Source: JBDLID01 sp039715055 (GTDB lineage Bacteria > Desulfobacterota > Desulfobulbia > Desulfobulbales > Desulfocapsaceae). From it: 10,291 nt of DNA. Of the stretch, positions 1-6,377 are shown piece by piece. Within the stretch, counting starts at the first letter, position 1; every line of letters begins with the position of its first letter. The translations under genes and the position numbers were made by a program. The stretch spans positions 1 through 10,291 of the forward strand of contig JBDLID010000107.1 of assembly GCA_039715055.1 (NCBI GenBank), in the 5' to 3' direction. The notes beneath the pieces were generated by a model. It ran no database searches. It saw only the letters and a program-made list of their open reading frames with translations, and had not been told where the DNA came from.

Positions 1-1662
1 CATCTCGGTATGCTTCATGTCATACTGAGTGATTGTCTCGCCTGCTTTTCCTCTGCAGGTAGGAAGGGCCGCGACCATGGGTTCCGGTGAAACGACGACT
101 CCTGCAGCATGCACCCCGGTGTGACGGGCCAACCCCTCAAGGGTCTGGGCCATGGTGATCAGTTCTTCAATGCGGGGATCCCGCGATGCCGCGTCGAGAA
201 GCCGCGGTTCCTGTTTGATGGCCTTCTTGATGGTCATCTTCAACTCATCAGGAATAAGCTTGGCGATACGGTCGACTTCACCGAACGGGATATCAAGGAC
301 CCGGCCAACGTCGCGGATGACGCCGCGTGCCTTCATGGAACCGTAGGTGATGATCTGGGCGACATGGGCGGCACCGCCGTACTTGTCGCGGACATAGTCG
401 ATCACCTCGTTTCTTCGATCCTGACAGAAGTCTATGTCAAAGTCAGGCATGGACACCCTTTCCGGGTTGAGAAATCGCTCGAAAAGGAGACCATAGGGGA
501 TGGGGTCGATATTGGTGATGCGCATGCAGTAGGCGGCAAGACTGCCGGCGCCTGAACCTCGACCGGGTCCTACGGGAATCTGCTGGTCCTTGGCCCAGAT
601 GATAAAATCGGCAACAATGAGAAAGTAACCGGGGAAGCCCATGGAGTTGATGATGTCGATCTCAAGCTTCAACCGGTCCCGATACTGTTTTTCCACCTCC
701 GGGGACAGCTGATTGTTTTGACGCATGAGCGCAAAACGTTCATTGAGACCTCTCTGACATGATTCTTCGAAAAGGGTCTCCAGGGTGTGCCCCTCAGGAA
801 CCGGAAAGACGGGAAAGTGGTAATCGCCCAGATCGATTTCCAGGTTACACCTCTCAGCAATTTCAACACTGGTGGCTATGGCATCAGGGGTATCTGAGAA
901 ATTCTGCCGCATCTCCTCGGGAGACTTGAAGTAAAACTCGTTTGTGGAGAATCTGAACCGGTTGGGGTCATTGATGGTTTTTCCGGTCTGAACGCAGAGC
1001 AGTACCTCGTGGGCCTGGGATTCATCCTGGTTGAGATAGTGACAGTCGTTGGTGGCAACGGTTTTGACTCCCGTCTCATGGGCTAACTCTATCAAGCCCT
1101 TATTGACCACTTCCTGTTCGGCCAGCCCGTTTTGCTGCAGTTCAAAGTAGAGACGGTCGCCGAAAATGTCGAGCAGCTCCTCCGTTTTCTTGCGGGCGCC
1201 GGCCATGTCACCCCTGTTGATCAGCCAGGGGATCTGGCCATGCAGGCAGGCGGTGAGGGCGATAATCCCATCGCTGTGGGCGGCAAGGGTTTCCATATCG
1301 ATCCGAGGCTTGTAATAAAAGCCTTCAAATTGGGCGATCCCTGCCATTTTCATCAGGTTCTTGTACCCCTTCATATCCATGGCCAGGAGAACGATATGAA
1401 AGGCCTTGGTCACTGCATTGGGGTCTTTGTCTGTACGATGTTCAGGGGCGATATAAAATTCGCAGCCGACAATGGGCTTGATTCCGGCTTTTTTGGCCTT
1501 GAGATAGAACTCAAGGGCTCCGAACATGGCGCCGTGATCGGTGATTGCCACCGCATCCATTTCATATTCGCTGCACTTGTCAAGAAGATCCTTGATACGG
1601 ATCGCACCATCGAGCAGACTGTACTGGGTATGGACGTGTAGGTGTACGAATCCTGCGCTCAT
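1..1662 (-). CDS. dnaE: DNA polymerase III subunit alpha (DnaE), N-terminal 554 residues; 3' end beyond window
   Basis: Catalytic subunit of the replicative DNA polymerase, extending DNA from dNTPs in the cytoplasm. The frame is open from the ATG at 1662 to the window edge. The N-terminus is a PHP domain beginning HLHVHTQYSLLDG, with metal-type residues H9, H11, D18, H43, E68, H89, C139, D206 and H208 all present. The polymerase palm follows: GPGRGSGAGS at 365-374 and PDFDID at 406-411, where D407 and D409 match the two catalytic aspartates of E. coli DnaE. The third carboxylate should lie just past the edge, because the visible part stops at a QYDMKH segment that precedes it in the family. 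Family length is about 1,150 residues, so roughly half is seen. The start codon overlaps the stop of the upstream lipoprotein gene (ATGA), suggesting coupled translation. Recognition is secure. Confidence 0.97.
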   Translation of the reverse strand, partial: MSAGFVHLHVHTQYSLLDGAIRIKDLLDKCSEYEMDAVAITDHGAMFGALEFYLKAKKAGIKPIVGCEFYIAPEHRTDKDPNAVTKAFHIVLLAMDMKGYKNLMKMAGIAQFEGFYYKPRIDMETLAAHSDGIIALTACLHGQIPWLINRGDMAGARKKTEELLDIFGDRLYFELQQNGLAEQEVVNKGLIELAHETGVKTVATNDCHYLNQDESQAHEVLLCVQTGKTINDPNRFRFSTNEFYFKSPEEMRQNFSDTPDAIATSVEIAERCNLEIDLGDYHFPVFPVPEGHTLETLFEESCQRGLNERFALMRQNNQLSPEVEKQYRDRLKLEIDIINSMGFPGYFLIVADFIIWAKDQQIPVGPGRGSGAGSLAAYCMRITNIDPIPYGLLFERFLNPERVSMPDFDIDFCQDRRNEVIDYVRDKYGGAAHVAQIITYGSMKARGVIRDVGRVLDIPFGEVDRIAKLIPDELKMTIKKAIKQEPRLLDAASRDPRIEELITMAQTLEGLARHTGVHAAGVVVSPEPMVAALPTCRGKAGETITQYDMKHTEM

Positions 1663-2555
1663 GGGCGACCCTTGAGACCTTTAACGCCGTTGAGATGGGC
1701 ATTGTTGAAGATGGTGTCTTCAACATCAGCATCAGTCAGGTCGGCGCGAAGCAAATTGGCGCCGGAAAAATCGGCCCCGGAGAGATCAGCACCCCTCAGG
1801 TTAACACCGGGAAGGTTGGTGGATAACAGCGTCGCGCCTCTGAGATCCGCCTCGGAGAGATCGGCACGACGCAGGTTGGCACGACTGAGATCCGCACCTC
1901 TCAGGTCGGCTCCTTTGAGATTGGCCTGGACAAGATTGGCCTGCCTGAGATCAGCATCTTTGAGACTGCAGCCGGGACAGTTTTTGGCCATCTGCTTTAT
2001 GGTCAGTTCCTTGTTTTCAGGAACAGCTGGAAGTTGTTCAGCCCCCTGGGAGGGAGCTGCTGCAGGCTGACCGTCGCTTACGTCTTTGGCCAGATCCTTC
2101 CTGACAAAACTACTTTTACTTTTTTCCTCTATATTTTGCGACAGCGCGAGTGGGTCACCCATGGTACGGGTTGCGGTGTAGGCAAGCGTCCCTTTTTTAG
2201 TCAGGAAAAGATATTTGCCACTCATTTCACGGTAGATGGTTTCGCACATGATATCGCCGTGATACCAGATAGTGTACCTGTAACAGAGCTGACCCTCTTC
2301 ACTGATATCCCAGCGACCGAGGTCATCGGCATTGTGGATGATATTTCGTGCAGCCAGTCTCCCATTCTTCTTGAAAAAGACCTTGGCCTCAAAGTCAGTG
2401 GATTCCAGGTGAATGGTATTGTTGCTGATCAGCTTGAAAACTTCCGCTGCAGTGAGGCGGACACCACCCTGTTTAATGATTGTTTTTTCAGTGGTTGCTG
2501 CGCAGCCGGTGAAAAGCGGGATGAGAAACAGAAAAAGAACACAACGTTTGATCAC
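1659..2555 (-). CDS. pentapeptide-repeat lipoprotein
   Basis: A 298-residue predicted lipoprotein. The start is GTG, chosen because GGAG lies six bases upstream and the signal peptide begins at once: K3 R4, hydrophobic 6-16, lipobox FTGC with acylated C18. Alanine at +2 would favour the outer membrane under the E. coli sorting rule. Residues about 30-135 form a domain I do not recognise with certainty; its layout (AAEVFKLISNNT, then aromatic/glycine strands with C91 and C104, which could form a disulfide) recalls DUF995-type secreted proteins. Residues 140-190 are a polar linker. After the NCPGC motif at 192-196, nineteen uninterrupted A(D/N)LxX pentapeptides run from 196 to 290, predicting a quadrilateral beta-helix of almost five coils. 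The function is unknown; such helices usually mediate protein contacts. The final TGA overlaps the dnaE start. Confidence 0.9.
   Translation of the reverse strand: MIKRCVLFLFLIPLFTGCAATTEKTIIKQGGVRLTAAEVFKLISNNTIHLESTDFEAKVFFKKNGRLAARNIIHNADDLGRWDISEEGQLCYRYTIWYHGDIMCETIYREMSGKYLFLTKKGTLAYTATRTMGDPLALSQNIEEKSKSSFVRKDLAKDVSDGQPAAAPSQGAEQLPAVPENKELTIKQMAKNCPGCSLKDADLRQANLVQANLKGADLRGADLSRANLRRADLSEADLRGATLLSTNLPGVNLRGADLSGADFSGANLLRADLTDADVEDTIFNNAHLNGVKGLKGRP
1686..1970 (-). repeat. tandem 15-bp coding repeat (19 pentapeptide units)
   Basis: 285 bases encode 19 consecutive pentapeptides of form A(D/N)LxX, residues 196-290 of the lipoprotein. Recurring units such as ADLRG and ADLSG are visible. 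Three units depart from the central leucine (ADFSG, ADVED, TIFNN) and a few lack the leading alanine (TNLPG, VNLRG). The DNA copies are diverged, so this is a protein repeat rather than a recent DNA expansion. Confidence 0.9.
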
Positions 2556-2561
2556 TGTTGA

Positions 2562-2565
2562 CTCC
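2562..2565 (-). promoter_or_regulatory. ribosome binding site of the lipoprotein gene
   Basis: GGAG on the minus strand lies six bases before the GTG at 2553-2555. It decides the start, since no ATG is placed before the signal peptide. Confidence 0.7.
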
Positions 2566-2692
2566 GATTAAAAGATAAAGGGCCTGAATCTGCGGCTCCG
2601 GGATGAGAAGTAAAAATTTCTGAAAAAATAACACAAAGAGGAGGTGGCTGCACCAGATAAACTCAACTTCGCCGGTTAAAAGAGAACAACAG

Positions 2693-2744
2693 AAAAAAAC
2701 AGAGGACAGAACCGGTTTATAAAGAAGTGGTGAACCGGTTCTGT
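2693..2744 (-). terminator. probable rho-independent terminator after the motB-motA unit
   Basis: A perfect 12-bp inverted repeat has arms 2706-2717 and 2733-2744 and a 15-base loop. Read on the minus strand it is followed, after six bases, by seven Ts (2699-2693). It lies 17 bases past the stop of the motA-like gene, between two co-directional units. The T-run is a little far from the stem, so termination is likely but not certain. Each arm contains the 8-bp palindrome AACCGGTT, which leaves an operator as the alternative reading. Confidence 0.6.
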
Positions 2745-2760
2745 TGAGAATAGCTGCTCA

Positions 2761-3588
2761 TTATACTTTCACTAAAGAGACAGGCTCCGAGCGGATATTA
2801 AAACGTTCCCTGATCTTCTGATAGGAGACAGGGATCTCGTTTCTTTCAGACGGGGTCAAAAAAGATTCGAGCTTGGTTTTGAGAATGACGGTGTTGATCT
2901 CAGAGTTGATGGCAATGACGCCTTCCATGATGATCTTTTGGAGGAGCAGTTCCTGATTTGTCCGGGCCCTCAGGTTTGCTGCAAAGGGAAGAAAAAAGAA
3001 GTTTGCGGCAACAATGCCGTAAAGAGTCGAGGTGAGGGCGATGGGGACGGCCCGGAGGATGACGGAGGTGTCTCCAATGCCGCCAAGCATTGAGATCAGT
3101 CCAACAACGGAACCAATGATACCAAAGGCAGGGAAGAAGTCAGCAATGGTCCGCAGTACGCGCTCACTGTCTTCACGCCGCATTTTGAAAAAATACATCT
3201 CGGTGTTGAGGATGTCACGGATCTGTTCTACTCCGTACCCGTCGACAAGGCAGCTGAGGGCACGCCTTAGAAAGAGGATGGAGGTCTCGTTTTCTTCCTT
3301 CTGAAGAGACAATATGCCGTCGAATCTCGATTTTATAGAGAGGTCGATGAGGATCTTTATGATCTCTTTTTCATCTTTAATCCTTGCGCCATATGATGAT
3401 TTTGTGACTTTGTAGACAATTTTGAGCTGGTCCGATTTGAAACTTGTCAGGGAAGCGGCCGCAGTACCGCCGAATACGATCAAAAAACCGGAAAGACTGG
3501 TGTACAGACCGAGATTGCCGTTAATTAGAAAACCGGTCAGAAAGAGCAGAGTGAAGAAAACAAATCCAATTATATTTTTTTTCATCAT
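2761..3588 (-). CDS. motA: MotA/TolQ/ExbB-type proton channel protein (MotA-like)
   Basis: A 275-residue inner-membrane protein, close to the usual MotA length. With MotB, MotA forms an ion-driven stator that turns the flagellar motor. Predicted membrane segments are about 5-22, 28-48, 152-172 and 182-204, with the large cytoplasmic loop between the second and third, as in MotA. The loop carries the conserved pattern SRFDGILSLQ (87-96). The channel prolines are present: P153 in FPAFGIIG and P201 in FLPFA, matching E. coli P173 and P222. Two adjacent ATGs start the protein; there is no good Shine-Dalgarno within ten bases. The MotB-like gene lies 39 bases upstream, the reverse of the usual motA-motB order. 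With no flagellar gene in view, a stator for another machine is possible. The family call is firm, the flagellar role less so. Confidence 0.85.
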   Translation of the reverse strand: MMKKNIIGFVFFTLLFLTGFLINGNLGLYTSLSGFLIVFGGTAAASLTSFKSDQLKIVYKVTKSSYGARIKDEKEIIKILIDLSIKSRFDGILSLQKEENETSILFLRRALSCLVDGYGVEQIRDILNTEMYFFKMRREDSERVLRTIADFFPAFGIIGSVVGLISMLGGIGDTSVILRAVPIALTSTLYGIVAANFFFLPFAANLRARTNQELLLQKIIMEGVIAINSEINTVILKTKLESFLTPSERNEIPVSYQKIRERFNIRSEPVSLVKV

Positions 3589-3627
3589 GTTAATTTACCG
3601 ACTTTTTAGAATTATTTTATCCTTTTC

Positions 3628-4908
3628 CTAAAGCAGATTTTTGGTTGTGGCCCTGGTCGCTTCGGGCAGCCTCTTGGAAATAATTATCTCCACTCTCCGG
3701 TTGGCTGCCCTGTTGCCTGCTGTGTCATTTGACTTGACCGGCCGGTAGGATGCAAATCCGGAAACAACAAATTGATTTGGTTTCATTCCCATTTCATTGA
3801 TTAAGAAACGGGTTACAACAGATGCCCTGGCAACAGAGAGCTCCCAGTTTGAGGCATAGTTGACCGAATGCATGGGAAGATTATCAGTATGACCAATGAC
3901 ATTGATCATGTATGGTGTGTTGCGGATAACAGCCACGACTTTTTTCAGTGATTGCCTGGCATTATCGGAGAGATCAGCCTGGCCGAGTTTAAAGAGCAAA
4001 TCTCCTGTAAGGATGATACGCATGGTCTTATCCGGCACCAGGTCAACGGATGCAAAATTGTGAAGATCATTGGCGCTGAGGGTTTTCTGCGACAGGTCAT
4101 AGATTTCCGAAAAACGTCTCTCAGTTGCCGCCTTTTCTTTTGCCACAGCACCTTCTGCCGGTTGAAAAGATGGGTGCGGTTTTTTGTTTTGGGCCGCGAT
4201 GAGATGATCGGTTAGATTCAGGTCAGGCTCATCTGCCGCTATTGGTGCCGGTTCAACTACATATGTTGATTCAGCACCGTCTATGAGACCAGTTGTCCGG
4301 GCAATTTGCATCTCCCCAGGTGCATCAGGGGTGCTCTCCAGGAGTGGTGGCTTCTCCTTTTCAATGGGCTTATTAACTGGTGAGGCAGGGATCTCCGTCT
4401 TGTCTGAAAACGTTTTTTCGAGCAGCGGCTGCTTTTCAAAGACCGTATCGACGTTAAAATCGGCGACATCAACAGTTTTTGCATCTCTATCGATTTTTAG
4501 AACCGGCTTTGTACTGGTCGCTGTCATAGGGCTGAAAGGGATGAAATCCTGGGTGTCACCTATCACTTCCAACGCTTCGGTGGTTGTGCCGCCGACGATT
4601 TCGTCCTGTTCTGAGACGAGAAACTCCCTTTGAGCGGCCTGATAGGTATACATGGAGAGAAACAGGATGAACATGGTCATCATCAGATCCGACCAGGCCA
4701 CTGACCAGTGGGTGGATTTTGGAGTACGGTTTCTGTAAAACGAGTCGTCTACCAGAAAAGGCGAGTATTCTGGTGGATGGATATTGACCAGTCGCTGGTT
4801 GAGATAGAGGTGGTTTGGTTTTCTGGCAAGGTGATCAATGTTTTCTTCACGCTCTGGTAAAAAAAACTTTTGCACCGGAAGGGTTGTTTTCTGGTCAAGG
4901 TTCTGCAT
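3628..4908 (-). CDS. motB: MotB-like OmpA-domain stator protein with long linker
   Basis: A 426-residue protein, against roughly 300 for typical MotB. Residues 1-67 are a polar cytoplasmic extension, longer than usual. The single membrane segment at 68-90 (SVAWSDLMMTMFILFLSMY) holds D74, the equivalent of the proton-binding Asp32 of E. coli MotB. Residues about 95-285 are a proline- and acid-rich linker. The OmpA/MotB peptidoglycan-binding domain spans about 295-412, with GHTDNLP at 339-345, SNWELS at 353-358 and ANRRVEI at 402-408. It should anchor the MotA-like channel to the cell wall. The start is secure: an in-frame TAA directly precedes the ATG, and AAGGAG lies three bases upstream. It is the first gene of the pair. 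Alternatives are a stator for gliding, envelope or other non-flagellar work; the absence of zorC/zorD-like genes argues against Zorya. Confidence 0.85.
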   Translation of the reverse strand: MQNLDQKTTLPVQKFFLPEREENIDHLARKPNHLYLNQRLVNIHPPEYSPFLVDDSFYRNRTPKSTHWSVAWSDLMMTMFILFLSMYTYQAAQREFLVSEQDEIVGGTTTEALEVIGDTQDFIPFSPMTATSTKPVLKIDRDAKTVDVADFNVDTVFEKQPLLEKTFSDKTEIPASPVNKPIEKEKPPLLESTPDAPGEMQIARTTGLIDGAESTYVVEPAPIAADEPDLNLTDHLIAAQNKKPHPSFQPAEGAVAKEKAATERRFSEIYDLSQKTLSANDLHNFASVDLVPDKTMRIILTGDLLFKLGQADLSDNARQSLKKVVAVIRNTPYMINVIGHTDNLPMHSVNYASNWELSVARASVVTRFLINEMGMKPNQFVVSGFASYRPVKSNDTAGNRAANRRVEIIISKRLPEATRATTKNLL

Positions 4909-5139
4909 TTACTCCTTCTTGCTCCACCCTGGTTTGTCCACGTGATCCTTTGGGTTTGATTGTATCTGTTAAAAAACTGCAGGCTCTGCCCGGGACCACA
5001 CATCAAACTAATCAGGTTTTGAACGAGCCACACTCTTTTAAGCGGTGTTGCCATCGAGCAAAATTACCGCCTGAGGTCTGATCGATTACTGATATATCGG
5101 CAGCAGGGGGGTGTTTCGTGAGAAATAAATGGCGAGTGA
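4909..5139. other. intergenic region upstream of the MotB-like gene
   Basis: 231 bases between the isomerase stop and the MotB-like start. It should contain the promoter of the motB-motA unit. On the minus strand I see an octamer GCCGATAT (5101-5094) resembling the -10 box of FliA (sigma-28) promoters, but no TAAA box at the correct spacing. A six-T run at 4971-4976 follows only a four-bp stem (GCAG/CTGC). Short open frames here are not convincing as genes. Confidence 0.4.
4912..4917 (-). promoter_or_regulatory. ribosome binding site of the MotB-like gene
   Basis: AAGGAG on the minus strand, followed by an in-frame TAA and then the ATG at 4906-4908. The spacing of three bases is short. The stop codon excludes any longer N-terminus. 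Confidence 0.65.
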
Positions 5140-5952
5140 TCAGATATTGATCAGACGATGGAAGTCAGAGGAGTTTTCGAGATAGTCCAGTGTCTGCCAG
5201 AGGGCCTCTTCAGTGTGAGGTTCAATGGTGATCAGTGGACATAGAGAGTTGTCGCTAAGAAATTTAAACAGTTCCGAAAAATTGAATCTGCCGGTTCCCG
5301 GGGCAAGGTGGTGGTCGTTGGTGGTGTCATTGTCATGGAGGTGGAGCTGACCGAGCCAGGGCAGCAATTCACCAAGCCAGTTCTGCCAGCTGTTTTTGGC
5401 AAAGCAAAGCAGGTGTCCCACGTCGAGACAGAAACGACCATTGTTTGAGGAGAGGGCCTCAAAGATAGTTTTGTGGGCGGTGGGGTTGATTTCGTAGGTG
5501 TTTTCCAGCATCATCAGCACGCCACTTTTTTCAGCTTTTTTCAGCAGCGGTGACCAGGTTTGGATGGCACTTTTTGCCCAGGCCCCATCGTTGAACCCCT
5601 GTTTATTCTCTTCATAATTGAGATGGCAGACAATGGAGTGCGGTTCAAAAATATCGAGCAGGTCAAATACACGATGGAGCTTATTTCTGCTGGCTTCCAG
5701 AACATACGGGTCAAGACCACCCGGGGCAAGATCAAAGAAAGGGGCGTGCATGGTGCAGCCGAGATTATTCTTTTTCAGAATAGCCGCAATACGTTCAAAC
5801 TCTTCAATCGGTTCATCGTAGAGACAGTTGCCCTCAAAACCGATCTCTGGCTGCATGGAGTTCTCCAGGAAAAGATCCAGGTATTTGTCCTTGAGATCGT
5901 ACCATGGAGCATTAACAAAAATATTTTTAAGAATATCCTGACGGGAGGCCAT
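5140..5952 (-). CDS. sugar phosphate isomerase/epimerase-like TIM-barrel protein
   Basis: A 270-residue cytoplasmic protein of the xylose isomerase-like / AP endonuclease 2 superfamily. The barrel strands end in the expected metal and catalytic residues: H69 (CTMHAPF), H110 (IVCHLNY), E150 (MMLENTY), D177 and H180 (CLDVGH), H206 (LHLHDN), H214 or H215, and E244 (ITIEPH). GTGRFNF at 219-225 is the usual segment before the last helices. These residues suggest a divalent-metal isomerase, epimerase or hydrolase; the substrate cannot be read from the sequence. Length is normal for the family. The ATG has no clear Shine-Dalgarno. It lies 18 bases after the cytochrome stop and in the same reading frame, so the two are probably cotranscribed. 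Endonuclease IV itself is unlikely, since its characteristic motifs are absent. Confidence 0.85.
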   Translation of the reverse strand: MASRQDILKNIFVNAPWYDLKDKYLDLFLENSMQPEIGFEGNCLYDEPIEEFERIAAILKKNNLGCTMHAPFFDLAPGGLDPYVLEASRNKLHRVFDLLDIFEPHSIVCHLNYEENKQGFNDGAWAKSAIQTWSPLLKKAEKSGVLMMLENTYEINPTAHKTIFEALSSNNGRFCLDVGHLLCFAKNSWQNWLGELLPWLGQLHLHDNDTTNDHHLAPGTGRFNFSELFKFLSDNSLCPLITIEPHTEEALWQTLDYLENSSDFHRLINI

Positions 5953-5970
5953 GGCGAGAGTGGAAATGAC

Positions 5971-6252
5971 TTACTTGACTTGTTTATGGCAAAACAGGCA
6001 GCGAAATTTGGGAGGGTGCTCCTCCGGCAGCGGGTATTCCCCATCTTCGACGTGACATTCGCCGCAGTGCTTCTCTGCTGCTTTCTTTTTCATGGTGTGG
6101 AAGGATTTATGATCGTCGTCCACAGGCAACTTGGCAGTGCTCTCCTCGGGTGCCCTGAGGAGAAACAGGAGGATGGCTCCACAACAAATGATAAAAGCCA
6201 GGTTGAGGTATAGAATATTCTTCTTTTTGGGTTTGTCTGCAGTTGAACTCAT
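5971..6252 (-). CDS. small membrane-anchored diheme cytochrome c-type protein
   Basis: A 93-residue protein with a lysine-rich cytoplasmic start, one hydrophobic segment at about 13-32 and a periplasmic tail. The tail carries two CxxCH haem-attachment motifs, C63-C66-H67 (CGECH) and C85-C88-H89 (CLFCH). H48, H52 and H79 could be distal ligands for bis-histidine haems, which would make it a minimal NapC/NrfH- or cytochrome c7-like electron carrier. An in-frame TGA 12 bases upstream fixes the ATG as the first possible start; no strong Shine-Dalgarno is seen. The isomerase-like gene follows by 18 bases and the FAD oxidoreductase precedes by 125. It probably moves electrons at the periplasmic face of the inner membrane, but the partner is unknown. 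Haem binding is inferred from the motifs only. Confidence 0.85.
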   Translation of the reverse strand: MSSTADKPKKKNILYLNLAFIICCGAILLFLLRAPEESTAKLPVDDDHKSFHTMKKKAAEKHCGECHVEDGEYPLPEEHPPKFRCLFCHKQVK

Positions 6253-6377
6253 ATCTGTAATTCAAGTTATTTGTATTTATGGTCCGGTCTCTACAAAAGA
6301 TACCGGATTGTATTTGGCTTTGGCGACCATGTAACTGAGGATTTTCACCCTTGGCCTGTCCGGGTTGCAAAAGTCAG
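6253..6377. other. gap between FAD oxidoreductase and cytochrome genes
   Basis: 125 bases without an ORF. It contains a 6-bp inverted repeat (TCCGGT 6283-6288, ACCGGA 6302-6307) with no T-run after it on the minus strand, too weak to call a terminator. Whether the cytochrome has its own promoter here is undecided. Confidence 0.4.

Larger units (their letters stand above)
2556..2760. other. intergenic region between motA-like gene and lipoprotein gene
   Basis: 205 bases hold the terminator-like hairpin on the motA side. Because that hairpin would stop upstream transcription, the promoter of the lipoprotein-dnaE unit should lie at about 2570-2700. I see only AT-rich sequence there (2608-2640) and no match to -35/-10 boxes good enough to call. 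No ORF of note. Confidence 0.5.

Noticed and set aside
109..1641. Plus-strand open frames opposite dnaE
   Set aside because: dnaE is unmistakable on the minus strand through this region, and its GC-rich third positions leave antisense frames open by chance.
1642..2070. Open frame on the plus strand opposite the pentapeptide repeats, itself repetitive
   Set aside because: It is the antisense image of the 15-bp repeat, which leaves a second frame open; it has no family resemblance and no supporting context.
2761..4908. Zorya anti-phage system (ZorA/ZorB)
   Set aside because: The pair is closer in motifs to MotA/MotB, the order is reversed, and no ZorC, ZorD or ZorE-like gene flanks it.
4895..4999. 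34-codon open frame starting GTG just before and overlapping the MotB-like gene
   Set aside because: No ribosome site, no recognisable protein features, and it is of a length expected by chance.
5094..5101. FliA-type (sigma-28) promoter upstream of the MotB-like gene
   Set aside because: Only the -10-like octamer GCCGATAT is present; no TAAA box stands about 15 bases before it, and one octamer is expected by chance often enough.
5137..5153. Two TGATCA hexamers at the end of the isomerase gene as an operator or terminator
   Set aside because: The hexamer is a self-palindrome that is common by chance; one copy lies in coding sequence and no T-run follows.
6283..6307. Hairpin between the oxidoreductase and cytochrome genes as a terminator
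   Set aside because: The stem is only 6 bp with a 13-base loop and no T-run follows on the minus strand.
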